52,535 bases of DNA from Bacteroidales bacterium (GTDB lineage: Bacteria > Bacteroidota > Bacteroidia > Bacteroidales > 4484-276). Positions 1-8,127 of the stretch are shown here, one piece after another. The translations under genes were made by a program, and so were the position numbers. Every line of letters starts with the position of its first letter. Position 1 is the stretch's first letter. The DNA lies in NCBI GenBank assembly GCA_029934065.1, contig JAOZMX010000004.1, positions 1 to 52,535 of the forward strand. The letters run 5' to 3'. Under the pieces are notes generated by a model that worked only from the letters and a program-made list of their open reading frames with translations, did not search any database and was not told the origin of the DNA.

Positions 1-54
1 GATGGAACGAAGGGACGATGCCCTTCTAACCCTTAACACATAACGCTTAACGAC
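1..54. repeat. two adjoining degenerate microsatellites (8-bp and 7-bp period)
   Basis: Positions 1 to about 20 read on the minus strand as about two and a half units of an 8-bp repeat of the form NNTCGTNC. Positions 27-54 contain TAAC at 27, 34, 41 and 48, an exact 7-bp period over four units. The 8-bp unit matches the longer array at 36384-36447. The stretch may continue left of the window. No gene is visible here. Confidence 0.6.
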
Positions 55-104
55 AAAAGGGAACGGAGAGAATACAAGAATATTTTTCGTGTAATGCAAA
101 AAAT

Positions 105-144
105 AACGCTGCCGTAAATCAACTTACGGCAGCGTTTTTATTTT
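105..144. terminator. bidirectional intrinsic terminator
   Basis: A perfect 13-bp stem (105-117 with 124-136) closes a 6-base loop. A T-rich run follows on the plus strand and, read in the other direction, a T-run follows on the minus strand. It lies about 30 bases past the stop codon of the minus-strand gene ending at 167, so it is the likely end of that transcription unit. Confidence 0.85.
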
Positions 145-166
145 CCATCAAATTATCCGATAAAAT

Positions 167-1072
167 CTAATGTTTTACAATTAATCTTCCAATGGCTGAT
201 CTTTCACCCGCTTTGACCTTGACAATATAAAGCCCGTTCGTTAAACCGCTTACATCAATGGTTACGGAAAACAATCCGGCAGGAGCATTTTCGGCATCCT
301 TTGTCAGCACCTCAATTCCGTCTTTATCAAATACCTGATAACCAATGTTTGATTCCTCCTCCAACTGTACCGAGAACTGCACCTCTCCGGATGCCGGATT
401 GGGATAAATGTTGAAGTTCATATTATCTTCCATGATATTCTGCCGGTTGAAAAACGGCAACGGCTCATCGGGATTCCAAAGCAGAAAAACATTGGGTACC
501 AACAATTTCCCGAACGGCATACCCTGTTTCCCATACATGCCTTTTTTACCGTGTTTATTTTTGCCGTTTTTCATCATCCCCGGGCGGGTATCGGCATTAG
601 GACAATTTCTGCTGACGATTTGTCTGATCTCCTTTCGCCATTGATCAACCTGCGGCCGCACCTCATCCAGCAAAGCCATGATGGTGGCATCGTGGTTTTC
701 TTCCATTTCAGCCACTTCGTTCATCAGTGAATGCAACTGATTCCGCGTTTGACGCATGGCTTTGCGCTGCTCAAGCGATGGTGTTCCTTCCTGGGCACGC
801 ATACTTTTCATCTCTTCACGACGTTGCTGGCGCAGCGTTTGCAGTTGGCTGCGGATCTCCGCAAGACGGTCTTTTTCCGTCTGCGAAAGTTCCTTGTCCA
901 GTTGCTGGCGTTGCACTTTCATCACGGGAAGGATGTTTTTTTCGACATAATTTTTAATTGCCGGGTTCTGGAAGCATCGCCCCTGCCCCATCATTGCCTG
1001 ATTCTGGGCATAGCTAAAAGTTGTCATTACAACCAATGCCATTAAAGCTACTATTGCAATCGTTTTTTTCAT
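167..1072 (-). CDS. Spy/CpxP-like secreted protein with T9SS C-terminal sorting domain
   Basis: This is a 301-residue protein. Residues 1-22 form a signal peptide. Residues about 30-160 are a charged helical region rich in Gln, Arg, Glu and Met, resembling the periplasmic Spy/CpxP stress chaperones, with single cysteines near both ends (about 33 and 157). A basic Gly/Lys/Met/His-rich linker follows at about 165-190. The last 80 or so residues are a type A T9SS sorting domain with the YPNPASG motif, an NGLYIVKV segment and a basic final stretch. By family knowledge the tail sends the protein through the T9SS to the cell surface or outside. It is the last gene of a minus-strand cluster led by an ECF sigma factor, 303 bases after the previous gene, so an envelope-stress role is likely but inferred. 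A T9SS tail on a Spy-like protein is unusual. A terminator follows at 105-144. Confidence 0.75.
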   Translation of the reverse strand: MKKTIAIVALMALVVMTTFSYAQNQAMMGQGRCFQNPAIKNYVEKNILPVMKVQRQQLDKELSQTEKDRLAEIRSQLQTLRQQRREEMKSMRAQEGTPSLEQRKAMRQTRNQLHSLMNEVAEMEENHDATIMALLDEVRPQVDQWRKEIRQIVSRNCPNADTRPGMMKNGKNKHGKKGMYGKQGMPFGKLLVPNVFLLWNPDEPLPFFNRQNIMEDNMNFNIYPNPASGEVQFSVQLEEESNIGYQVFDKDGIEVLTKDAENAPAGLFSVTIDVSGLTNGLYIVKVKAGERSAIGRLIVKH

Positions 1073-1375
1073 TTTGTTTAATTTTTAGTGTTTAACTTCG
1101 ATTTTCTGTGTTTTGCATATTTGACATCGTTGTGAGAAATTTTATTCCATGGAGAGAAAAAACAAATACCAATTCATCTAATGCTTCAGAGCGGGTCGCC
1201 TTCTTTGGTTATTTTTTTGGCGAGACAAGAAAGTAACAATAAATTGAATCCTTTCAGGGTTCTTCACCACACACAACTCATGTTTCCCGACGACGGAGGT
1301 AATTCATTTTAAACCACTTTGTGGTTTTTACGGCTTTTGTTTAAAATCAAAAAACCGTAACAAAACAAGAAAAGA
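1073..1375. other. 303-base intergenic stretch with repeat-like sequence
   Basis: No gene is visible. Positions 1311-1327 form a short palindrome (7-bp arms, 3-base loop). Positions 1328-1360 contain an imperfect inverted repeat with arms of about 12 bases and no T-run. Positions 1190-1240 resemble a dispersed intergenic repeat I recall from other Bacteroidota genomes; that resemblance is from memory and unverified. No TAnnTTTG promoter was found for the downstream minus-strand gene, so it may be read through from the sigma operon. Confidence 0.45.
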
Positions 1376-1807
1376 TCAATTTCCGGACGGAGGTCTTTTG
1401 TGCGCCGGTCGTTTCATTCTGTGTGGAGGCGGTTTCCGGTGGGGATTACCTTTCCATGAGCCTTCGAACCTTTTGAATGTATTTTCCATTCTTGTTATTT
1501 GCTCATCCGTCAGATAAGGTTTCAGCTCCTTCATCATTTCAATGTGAATGTCTCTGATCTCGGAGCGCGACCTTGCAACCGATTCATGAATTTCAACGGA
1601 ATACTTTTCAAGGATGGGATCAATGGCTTTGCGTTGTGCGGGATCGGGCCGCATGATATGATAGATACTGTTCTTAAATCCTGTGGACGTTCCCATCTTC
1701 ACAAAAGATTGTATTTTCTTTCTTGTCAGGTGTGCATTGGTCAGAAATCCGATGGCAAACCCGATGATAAGCGTTGCTATGATGACTATAACCGATCTTG
1801 ATCTCAT
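1376..1807 (-). CDS. membrane-anchored Spy/heavy-metal-sensor-like periplasmic protein
   Basis: This is a 143-residue protein with one N-terminal membrane segment (about residues 6-24) and a helical periplasmic part. The region at about 52-115 has the pattern of the Spy/CpxP/CnrX-like fold seen in bacterial metal and envelope-stress sensors: a segment on residues to be counted back as a helix-turn-helix pair around PDPAQRKAIDPIL and LTDEQITRME. The C-terminus is a low-complexity tail rich in Pro, Lys, Arg and His that could bind metal or interact with the envelope. It lies 20 bases downstream of the anti-sigma gene. By analogy with similar operons it may modulate the anti-sigma factor; this is inference. 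The function is not proven by sequence alone. Confidence 0.65.
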   Translation of the reverse strand: MRSRSVIVIIATLIIGFAIGFLTNAHLTRKKIQSFVKMGTSTGFKNSIYHIMRPDPAQRKAIDPILEKYSVEIHESVARSRSEIRDIHIEMMKELKPYLTDEQITRMENTFKRFEGSWKGNPHRKPPPHRMKRPAHKRPPSGN

Positions 1808-1827
1808 AATTTCAGATGATTAAATGA

Positions 1828-2229
1828 TTAGTAATTAAACAATAAAAACTCGGAAACATATTCCGGTTGAACGGCATCCACACCCAGTATTGAGTCCAGT
1901 GAAATGGTACCACTGCTGAACACTGTGAACAGAAAGAGGATGACGGCAGCCACCAGCCCCGGCAATGCAATCCTTTTGAAAGCATACAAAAACGGGTTTT
2001 CAGACGGATTCTTTTCATCTGTTGCGATGCGTTCCATCACCCTGTCTGCAAAATGGTCATCGAAAGCATACCGCTCATCTTCCAGCAACCCCCTTAATTT
2101 GTCCAGGTGTTTTTTTTCCTGTTGCAGTTCGATATCCGCTTCCAATGCCTTATCCAGTCGTTCTTTTTCACCGGGAGAGAGCGTAGCATCGTAAGACCTT
2201 CTTAATAATTCAAGCAAAGTATTATCCAT
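1828..2229 (-). CDS. anti-sigma factor, single-pass membrane protein
   Basis: This is a 133-residue protein. The N-terminal 70 or so residues are a cytoplasmic helical region (LLRRSYDATLSPGEKERLDKAL and following) like the sigma-binding part of Bacteroidota anti-sigma factors. One membrane segment lies at about residues 90-107, followed by a short external tail of about 25 residues. No zinc-binding HxxxCxxC motif is present. It begins 2 bases after the stop of the sigma factor gene, indicating translational coupling, which is the main support for the assignment. It probably holds the sigma factor at the membrane until an envelope signal arrives. Confidence 0.75.
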   Translation of the reverse strand: MDNTLLELLRRSYDATLSPGEKERLDKALEADIELQQEKKHLDKLRGLLEDERYAFDDHFADRVMERIATDEKNPSENPFLYAFKRIALPGLVAAVILFLFTVFSSGTISLDSILGVDAVQPEYVSEFLLFNY

Positions 2230-2231
2230 GA

Positions 2232-2789
2232 TTATTCAATGATATGTTTCAATAATATTTTCAATTTTTCCTGTGCGCGCGAAAGCCGTGAAAGCACAGT
2301 CCCCATGGGCAGTTTCAGAATCTTTGCGGTCTCTTTGGTTGAATATCCCTGCAACATCCGCAATACGACCACACTTCTGAACTCAGGATTCAGTTGCTGC
2401 AACGCCTGATGAACTGCCTGTTTGGTATCGTACGCATCCTGTCTGTTTTCCTCATCTTTGATTTCCGGGTTTTCGTTATCGTTATTTTTTACAAATAAAT
2501 AATTCCGCCGCTGACGCCTTTTCAACTCATTAAGGGACAAATTGATCGCAATCCGGGTCAAATACGTGGCAACACCGGCTTCGCCCCTGAAATCGTTCAA
2601 TGCCCTGTAAAACCGGATAAAGACCTCCTGTCCCACATCATCGGCCTCACTGCACCTGCCGAGCATGCCGATCACCACACCGGCCACAGTTTGCTCATAC
2701 CTGCGTACCAGTTGCGAAAAAGCAACTTTATCACCCTTTTTGACTTTTTCAATCAATTTCCTGTCGTCCGGTTCCAAAATGTTTCTCAA
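2232..2789 (-). CDS. ECF-type RNA polymerase sigma factor
   Basis: This is a 185-residue protein with the normal ECF sigma-70 layout. Region 2 (about residues 20-90) includes the DDVGQEVFIRFYRAL helix and the LTRIAINLSLNELKRR segment used for core binding and -10 melting. A short acidic linker follows, then region 4 (about 130-180), with an LNPEFRSVVVLRMLQGYSTKE pattern (shown as separate motifs LNPEFR and GYSTKETAKIL) and a helix-turn-helix ending GTVLSRLSRAQEKL. It is the first gene of a four-gene minus-strand cluster with an anti-sigma factor and two Spy-like proteins, so envelope or metal stress is the likely signal. It is divergent from the fucosidase gene. Confidence 0.95.
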   Translation of the reverse strand: MRNILEPDDRKLIEKVKKGDKVAFSQLVRRYEQTVAGVVIGMLGRCSEADDVGQEVFIRFYRALNDFRGEAGVATYLTRIAINLSLNELKRRQRRNYLFVKNNDNENPEIKDEENRQDAYDTKQAVHQALQQLNPEFRSVVVLRMLQGYSTKETAKILKLPMGTVLSRLSRAQEKLKILLKHIIE

Positions 2790-2969
2790 CAGATCTTTGT
2801 TTTTGCTATTTTGACATCCATGCGTCTTGTTTTATTCCCGGTAAAATTAATCACTATAACATTATTAACACTGTCGCGTGAAAAATTCTTTTTGATTCAA
2901 CCGTTTCGGTTTTCTTTTTTTTTACTTTTACAAAAAAAAATGAAGTCAATTCTTTATTTCATCGGTCAA

Positions 2970-4484
2970 ATGAATAAAAATAAAAGATCTTTACCCACTT
3001 TGCATTTACACCGGTTATTTTTCAAATCCATTTTTTCGTTGTTTATTTTCTTTTTTGCGATACCGGCAATCGCACAGGAGAGCGACAAATATGTTCCCGA
3101 AACGGATACCCTTGTTTTGGAGAAACTTGAACAATGGCAGGATTTAAAATTCGGTTTGCTGATGCACTGGGGGGCATACAGTCAGTGGGGCATTGTGGAA
3201 TCGTGGTCGATATGTCCCGAAGATTACGGCTGGTGCCAACGGAAAAAGGGAAACTATCAGGATTATTTCGAATATGTAAAAGATTATGAAAATCTGAAAA
3301 CAACTTTTAACCCGGTGGATTTCGATCCGGCAAAATGGGCCGCTGCAGCCAAGAAAGCAGGGATGAAATATGTGGTTTTCACCACCAAACACCACGACGG
3401 ATTTTGCATGTTCGATACCAAATATACCGATTACAAGATCACCGATCCGGAATGTCCTTTCAGTAAAAACCCGAAAGCCAATATCGCGAAGGAAATTTTC
3501 AACGCATTCAGAAACGAAGGATTATGGGCCGGTGCCTATTTTTCGAAACCCGACTGGCACAGCGATAATTACTGGGATCCTTATTTCCCGCCCATGGATC
3601 GAAATGTGAATTATGATCCCGACAAATATCCGGAGAAGTGGGAAAAATTTGTGGAATACACCCACAATCAACTTATGGAGTTGTGTACGGATTACGGCAA
3701 ATTGGACATCCTGTGGCTGGACGGCGGCTGGGTGCGTAAAAAGACCAAAGACGAGATCAGGAATACTTACATCAACCGATTGAAAAATGTAGGTTCAGGA
3801 TTTGTGATCACAGACATGATCAATCAGGATATCCGGATGAACGAACTGGTGGAACAGGTCAGAGCGGCACAACCGGGGATTATTGTTGTTGACCGGGCGG
3901 TACACGGCAAGAACCAGAATTACCTGACACCCGAAAACCGTGTTCCCGACAAGGCACTGCCCTACCCGTGGGAATCCTGTATCATTGCCGGCGGCGGATG
4001 GTCGTGGGTACCCAATGCCAAATACATGAGTCCCCGCAAACTGGTGCATCTGCTCGTGGATATCGTTGCCAAAGGAGGCAACCTCCTGCTCAACATTGCT
4101 CCCGGTCCCGACGGCACCTGGGATGACGGAGCCTATGCATTGCTTAACGAAATGGGTGACTGGATGGAAGTCAACAGCGAAGCGATCTACGACACAAGAA
4201 GTGTCAAACCGTACAAAGAAGGGCAAGTTTGTCTGACCCGGAAAAAAGACGGGACGGTATATGCCGTTTATCTTGCCGGAAAGGATGAAAACAATCCTCC
4301 GTCAAAGATATGGCTTTCGTCTCTGCAACCGTCGGAAAACGCAACGGTAACATTACTTGGGTGGAATAAGCCTCTGAAATGGGAAAAATCAGGAAACGGT
4401 TTTTACGCGGATATTCCCGAAAAGTTCAGAAAAATACCGCCTTGCAAATATGCGTGGACAATAAAAATATCAACTATTCAATAA
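2970..4484 (+). CDS. secreted alpha-L-fucosidase, GH29
   Basis: From the chosen start the protein has 504 residues. Residues 1-36 form a signal peptide ending in AIAQ. The GH29 TIM barrel starts at about residue 55 (FGLLMHWGAYSQWG). HHDGF is at about 141-145, and the LDILWLDGG strand places the catalytic nucleophile at about Asp251. A later GGNLLLNIAPGPDG segment is also typical of GH29. The acid/base residue is not conserved across the family and is not assigned. The reading frame is open upstream into the sigma gene; ATG at 2940 is an alternative start that would add 10 residues, but the signal peptide is complete from 2970. It releases terminal fucose from glycans in the periplasm or on the surface. 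There is no T9SS tail. The next gene starts 17 bases downstream. Confidence 0.9.
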   Translation: MNKNKRSLPTLHLHRLFFKSIFSLFIFFFAIPAIAQESDKYVPETDTLVLEKLEQWQDLKFGLLMHWGAYSQWGIVESWSICPEDYGWCQRKKGNYQDYFEYVKDYENLKTTFNPVDFDPAKWAAAAKKAGMKYVVFTTKHHDGFCMFDTKYTDYKITDPECPFSKNPKANIAKEIFNAFRNEGLWAGAYFSKPDWHSDNYWDPYFPPMDRNVNYDPDKYPEKWEKFVEYTHNQLMELCTDYGKLDILWLDGGWVRKKTKDEIRNTYINRLKNVGSGFVITDMINQDIRMNELVEQVRAAQPGIIVVDRAVHGKNQNYLTPENRVPDKALPYPWESCIIAGGGWSWVPNAKYMSPRKLVHLLVDIVAKGGNLLLNIAPGPDGTWDDGAYALLNEMGDWMEVNSEAIYDTRSVKPYKEGQVCLTRKKDGTVYAVYLAGKDENNPPSKIWLSSLQPSENATVTLLGWNKPLKWEKSGNGFYADIPEKFRKIPPCKYAWTIKISTIQ

Positions 4485-4501
4485 CCAATAAATTTATTCT
4501 G

Positions 4502-5038
4502 ATGAAAACAAAAAGAATTCTTTTCGCGGTATTGGTGTTGTTTTTAACAGTTAATGCAAATTCACAACAATTTACTCATGCTAACGGCGCCGGAGGAACT
4601 GGTTCCGATCGGGGATATGACATCGGAACGGATTCCAACGGGAACATGTACGTTTGCGGATGGTTTTCGGGAACGGCGCAGTTCGACACGGAGACCCTCG
4701 TCAGTGCCGGCGAAAATGATATTTTTATTGTCACCATTCCCGGTTCCTCACAGGGAATTTCCGGAAAATCACCCTACGGACAATTGACCGTTCACCCCAA
4801 TCCGGCATTCGATCATCTGACGGTACATACGGGAAACCTTTTTCAATCCTCCGGCATTTTGCAATATCAGATAACGGATATTTCGGGAAAAACCAGGCTT
4901 GCAGCCTCGCAAGAGTTACAAACCAACGGTGAAGGTATCATACAAATCGACATTTCATCACTCGGTGCAGGCATTTATCTTTTAAAGATTTTCAATAAAA
5001 ATGTCGCTTTTATGGGTAAATTTGTCGTCGGAAAATAA
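4502..5038 (+). CDS. short SBBP-repeat protein with T9SS sorting domain, probably internally deleted
   Basis: This is a 178-residue protein. Residues 1-21 form a signal peptide. Residues about 24-75 contain a single SBBP-type beta-propeller repeat (DRGYDIGTDSNGNMYVCGWF, then a GTAQFDT segment). This runs almost directly into a T9SS type A sorting domain (about 95-178) with HPNPAFD, a GAGIYLLKI segment and a basic end. SBBP proteins normally carry many repeats, so one blade joined straight to the sorting tail suggests an internal deletion that kept the frame. It lies 17 bases after the fucosidase gene and may be co-transcribed. Whether the product folds is unknown. Confidence 0.7.
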   Translation: MKTKRILFAVLVLFLTVNANSQQFTHANGAGGTGSDRGYDIGTDSNGNMYVCGWFSGTAQFDTETLVSAGENDIFIVTIPGSSQGISGKSPYGQLTVHPNPAFDHLTVHTGNLFQSSGILQYQITDISGKTRLAASQELQTNGEGIIQIDISSLGAGIYLLKIFNKNVAFMGKFVVGK

Positions 5039-5070
5039 AAGAAAACAAATCATCAAATCAAAAAAAAGAA

Positions 5071-5856
5071 ATGATAAAACCAACTGTCATTGTCACGGGA
5101 GGTACGGGAGCCATAGGGAAAGCCATTGCACGGCAACTGGCTGTCAAAGATTACAATGTTACGATCATTGCCCGTGATGTGATCAAAGCACGAGATACGG
5201 TCAAAGCGATAATTGACGTTTCGGGCAATCCCGACGTGGATTATCTTCTTGCCGATCTTTCGCAAAAACAGGAGATAGAGAAAGCCGCACAAAAATGGGG
5301 AGGCCCCCTGCATGTACTGATCAACAATGCCAGTACCACACCTCCCCGGCGGGAAGAGACCGCCGACGGCATCGAGATGCAGTTTGCCGTTAATGTGCTG
5401 GGATATTTCCGGATGATCAAGTCGTTCCTGCCGTTTTTAAAGATGGAACCTTCGTCACGTATCATCAATGTGGCAAGCTATTGGGCAGGTGATCTGGACC
5501 TCAATGATCCGGAATTTAAGCAGCGGCATTACGACAACAATACGGCTTATCGTCAGTCGAAGCAAATGGAAAGGATGCTTACGGTGGCTTTTGCCAAAAG
5601 ACTGAAAGAATTCGGTATCACGGTCAATGCGGCACATCCCGGTGAGGTCAGTTCCAGGCTGGCCAACAACCTTGGCTTCGGCGGACACGAAAGCCCCGAT
5701 CAGGGTGCCGATACTCCGGTTTGGTTAGCAACTGCCAAAGAGGTGGAAAATGTTACGGGGAAATATTTTGAACACGGGCGTGAAGCCATCTGCCGTTTCG
5801 GCCGCGACGAGGAAATGGTGGAGAAGGTTTATGCACTGTGTGAAAAGTACGGATAG
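5071..5856 (+). CDS. short-chain dehydrogenase/reductase (SDR)
   Basis: This is a 261-residue classical-size SDR. The cofactor motif TGGTGAIG is at residues 9-16, NNAS at 85-88, and the active-site set is Ser136, Tyr160 and Lys164 in a YRQSK context. The insertion between the Ser and Tyr strands (GDLDLNDPEFKQ and following) resembles the retinol dehydrogenase/protochlorophyllide-reductase-like SDRs. The substrate cannot be read from the sequence. It starts 32 bases after the SBBP gene, behind an A/G-rich stretch that can serve as ribosome binding site. A Crp/Fnr regulator follows on the same strand. Confidence 0.88.
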   Translation: MIKPTVIVTGGTGAIGKAIARQLAVKDYNVTIIARDVIKARDTVKAIIDVSGNPDVDYLLADLSQKQEIEKAAQKWGGPLHVLINNASTTPPRREETADGIEMQFAVNVLGYFRMIKSFLPFLKMEPSSRIINVASYWAGDLDLNDPEFKQRHYDNNTAYRQSKQMERMLTVAFAKRLKEFGITVNAAHPGEVSSRLANNLGFGGHESPDQGADTPVWLATAKEVENVTGKYFEHGREAICRFGRDEEMVEKVYALCEKYG

Positions 5857-5912
5857 CCGTTTTTTCAAATGCAACGACCATCTTTACTTTTTGGTTTTAT
5901 AACAACAAAGGT

Positions 5913-6632
5913 ATGACGACATCTGAAAGCAACATCAACACATCAGCAAACGAGTATCCTTTCGCAAGGATTATTCCTGCTGATATGATACCGCTTTTCA
6001 GGTCATTGTCGAAAAATGAAAAAGCAACACTTGCCAGAACCCGGATAGCATTGGAGTTCAAAAAGGGAGAGATCATCCACAAGCATGGTGCTCATGCGGC
6101 AAATGTGTTTTTCGTTGCCCGCGGAGTCGTTAAATCCTACATGGAAATATCAAACAAAAACCTGATCATCGGGATCGTCCCTGCAGGAAATTTTTTCGGT
6201 CTGACCTCGCTTTCGGTGGGAAATGTTTACCATTACGGCACCAAAGCACTGACGGACTCCACCATCTATTCCTACGACATCGGAGTGATGAAAGAGATGA
6301 TGAGGAAAAATCCGCTTCTGGCAACGGAAGTGACGGATATGCTCAACGCACAGCTTGTGTCGCTGTACGACCGTTTTTTCAGTTTAACACAAAAACAGTT
6401 GCCGGGACGAATGGCCGATATTCTTTTGTGTCTTTCCAGAGAAATCTATCACACTCACAACTTTGAGCTTTTCCTTTCGAGGAAAGACCTTGCCGAACTC
6501 ACCGGGATCTCTACGGAAAGTACCATCAGGATATTGAAAGATTTCAGGGAAGACGGGATCATTGACGTTTCGAACAAGCATTTGCAAATCCTGAAACCCG
6601 AAAAACTGGAAAAGATCAGCGCAACCGGATAA
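5913..6632 (+). CDS. Crp/Fnr family transcriptional regulator
   Basis: This is a 239-residue protein with an N-terminal cyclic-nucleotide-binding-type beta barrel (about residues 25-140; FKKGEIIHKHG, GNFFGLTSL) and a C-terminal winged helix (about 165-235) whose recognition part reads LAELTGISTESTIRIL. The N-terminal cysteine cluster of oxygen-sensing FNR is absent, so it is not an iron-sulfur sensor of the FNR type. The effector is not predictable. It sits between an SDR gene and pssA, each with its own gap; targets are unknown. Confidence 0.9.
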   Translation: MTTSESNINTSANEYPFARIIPADMIPLFRSLSKNEKATLARTRIALEFKKGEIIHKHGAHAANVFFVARGVVKSYMEISNKNLIIGIVPAGNFFGLTSLSVGNVYHYGTKALTDSTIYSYDIGVMKEMMRKNPLLATEVTDMLNAQLVSLYDRFFSLTQKQLPGRMADILLCLSREIYHTHNFELFLSRKDLAELTGISTESTIRILKDFREDGIIDVSNKHLQILKPEKLEKISATG

Positions 6633-6695
6633 AACCTGATTTCTTTTCGGACGAGAGCAATCAGATGTAAAACAAGTGAATATAATTATCAACTG

Positions 6696-7418
6696 ATGAA
6701 AAAGCACATTCCCAACTTAGTCACCTCGCTCAATTTATTTTCCGGAAGCATTTCGATAGTATTTGCCTTTGGCGGCAATCTGGAGTTGGCGGCATGGTTT
6801 ATCGGGCTTGCGGCCGTATTCGATTTTTTCGACGGGATGCTGGCCCGTTTGCTCAATGCCAGGTCAGCCATCGGGCTTCAGCTCGATTCGCTTGCCGATA
6901 TGATCTCCTTTGGCTTTGCCCCTGCCGTTATCGTTTTTCAGTTGATGGAAAAAACCCTGAACCAACCGTTTCTGATTTGGTACAACATTCATGTATTTTC
7001 TTTGTTGGCCTTTATCATCACAGTTTTTTCGGCGCTCCGGCTGGCGAAATTCAACATTGATGACGGGCAAACGGTCAACTTTATCGGCTTGCCCACCCCT
7101 GCCAACGCCCTGTTCTTTGCATCATTACCATTGGCACTCACACAAGCAGATACCACAGGAGCAGCGGAGATTCAAAATTTATTGTCAAATTACTGGATAC
7201 TTTTGGCTCTGGTAATCCTGTTTTCGGGTTTACTTGTTTCGAATATCCCGTTGTTTTCGATGAAGTTCAAAAATTTCAAATGGAGCGACAACAGTTTAAG
7301 GTATATCCTGTTATTCAGCTTTATCCTTCTTTTTGTACTTTTCAGCTTTTATTCGTTGCCGCTGATCATTATTCTCTATATACTGCTGTCCATACTCTTT
7401 TTCAGAAAAGAGCGATAA
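6696..7418 (+). CDS. pssA: CDP-diacylglycerol--serine O-phosphatidyltransferase
   Basis: This is a 240-residue integral membrane protein. The CDP-alcohol phosphatidyltransferase signature D-G-x2-A-R-x8-G-x3-D-x3-D is complete, with Asp46, Gly47, Ala50, Arg51, Gly60, Asp64 and Asp68. About seven to eight hydrophobic segments follow. The N-terminus (KHIPNLVTSLNLFSGSISI) is typical of the Gram-positive/Bacteroidota-type phosphatidylserine synthase. It makes phosphatidylserine from CDP-diacylglycerol and serine, the first step to phosphatidylethanolamine. The decarboxylase gene psd is not in this window. Other members of the family use glycerol phosphate or inositol phosphate, but length and the N-terminus favour PssA. 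Confidence 0.88.
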   Translation: MKKHIPNLVTSLNLFSGSISIVFAFGGNLELAAWFIGLAAVFDFFDGMLARLLNARSAIGLQLDSLADMISFGFAPAVIVFQLMEKTLNQPFLIWYNIHVFSLLAFIITVFSALRLAKFNIDDGQTVNFIGLPTPANALFFASLPLALTQADTTGAAEIQNLLSNYWILLALVILFSGLLVSNIPLFSMKFKNFKWSDNSLRYILLFSFILLFVLFSFYSLPLIIILYILLSILFFRKER

Positions 7419-7443
7419 AATACCACAGGAACGGGGAAATTTC

Positions 7444-7451
7444 TATATTTG
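7444..7451 (+). promoter_or_regulatory. Bacteroidota -7 promoter element of upp
   Basis: TATATTTG matches TAnnTTTG and lies 16 bases before the upp start codon. No clear -33 TTTG is seen at the usual spacing. Confidence 0.55.
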
Positions 7452-7467
7452 CAAAAAACCTATTGCC

Positions 7468-8118
7468 ATGGTCAAACAAATCGGAAAAGAGAATTCTTTG
7501 CTCAACCAGTTTATCGCCGAGTTAAGAGATGTTGAAATACAAAAAGACAGCCTTCGTTTCAGAAGGAACCTTGAAAGGGTAGGCGAAATATTTGCTTATG
7601 AGATCAGTAAGAAATTGCCTTACATCGAAAAGGAGATCATCACACCACTTGGTGCCGCACAGATGAAGGTTCTGGAGTCGTATCCGGTGCTGGCGGTCAT
7701 ATTGCGGGCAGGTGTACCGCTGCATCAGGGAATGCTGAATTTTTTCGACAAGTCGGAAAATGCCTTTATTTCGGCTTACCGCAAATACCATAAGGATGGT
7801 AATTTCGAGGTGCACATCGAATATGTTTCCAAACCAGACCTCGAAGACAAAACGCTGATCATCGTTGACCCGATGCTGGCATCTGGCGTTTCGATGGAGC
7901 TGGCCTATCGCGAACTCACCAACGAGCAAAAGCCAAAGCACACGCACATGGTTTCGGTACTCGCCAGTGTGGAAGGGGTCAATTTTATCAAAAGAAAGTT
8001 TTCGAGCACGGAAATCACTTTATGGGTTGGAGCCATTGACGATGAACTCACGGCACAGGCCTACATTGTTCCCGGGCTGGGAGATGCCGGTGATCTGGCC
8101 TACGGCAAAAAACTTTAA
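7468..8118 (+). CDS. upp: uracil phosphoribosyltransferase
   Basis: This is a 216-residue protein of normal length for the family. The PRPP-binding loop reads VDPMLASGVS (around residue 132), and the C-terminal uracil-binding segment reads AYIVPGLGDAGDLAYG, close to the family consensus. It converts uracil and PRPP to UMP for pyrimidine salvage in the cytoplasm. The ATG follows a TAnnTTTG promoter, so it seems to start its own transcript, which probably continues into the acyltransferase gene 9 bases downstream. Confidence 0.93.
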   Translation: MVKQIGKENSLLNQFIAELRDVEIQKDSLRFRRNLERVGEIFAYEISKKLPYIEKEIITPLGAAQMKVLESYPVLAVILRAGVPLHQGMLNFFDKSENAFISAYRKYHKDGNFEVHIEYVSKPDLEDKTLIIVDPMLASGVSMELAYRELTNEQKPKHTHMVSVLASVEGVNFIKRKFSSTEITLWVGAIDDELTAQAYIVPGLGDAGDLAYGKKL

Positions 8119-8127
8119 CCCAACAAA

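Noticed and set aside
2691-2969. Upstream extension of the fucosidase open frame into the sigma factor gene
   Set aside because: The extension overlaps the divergent sigma gene and its promoter region; the signal peptide is complete from 2970.
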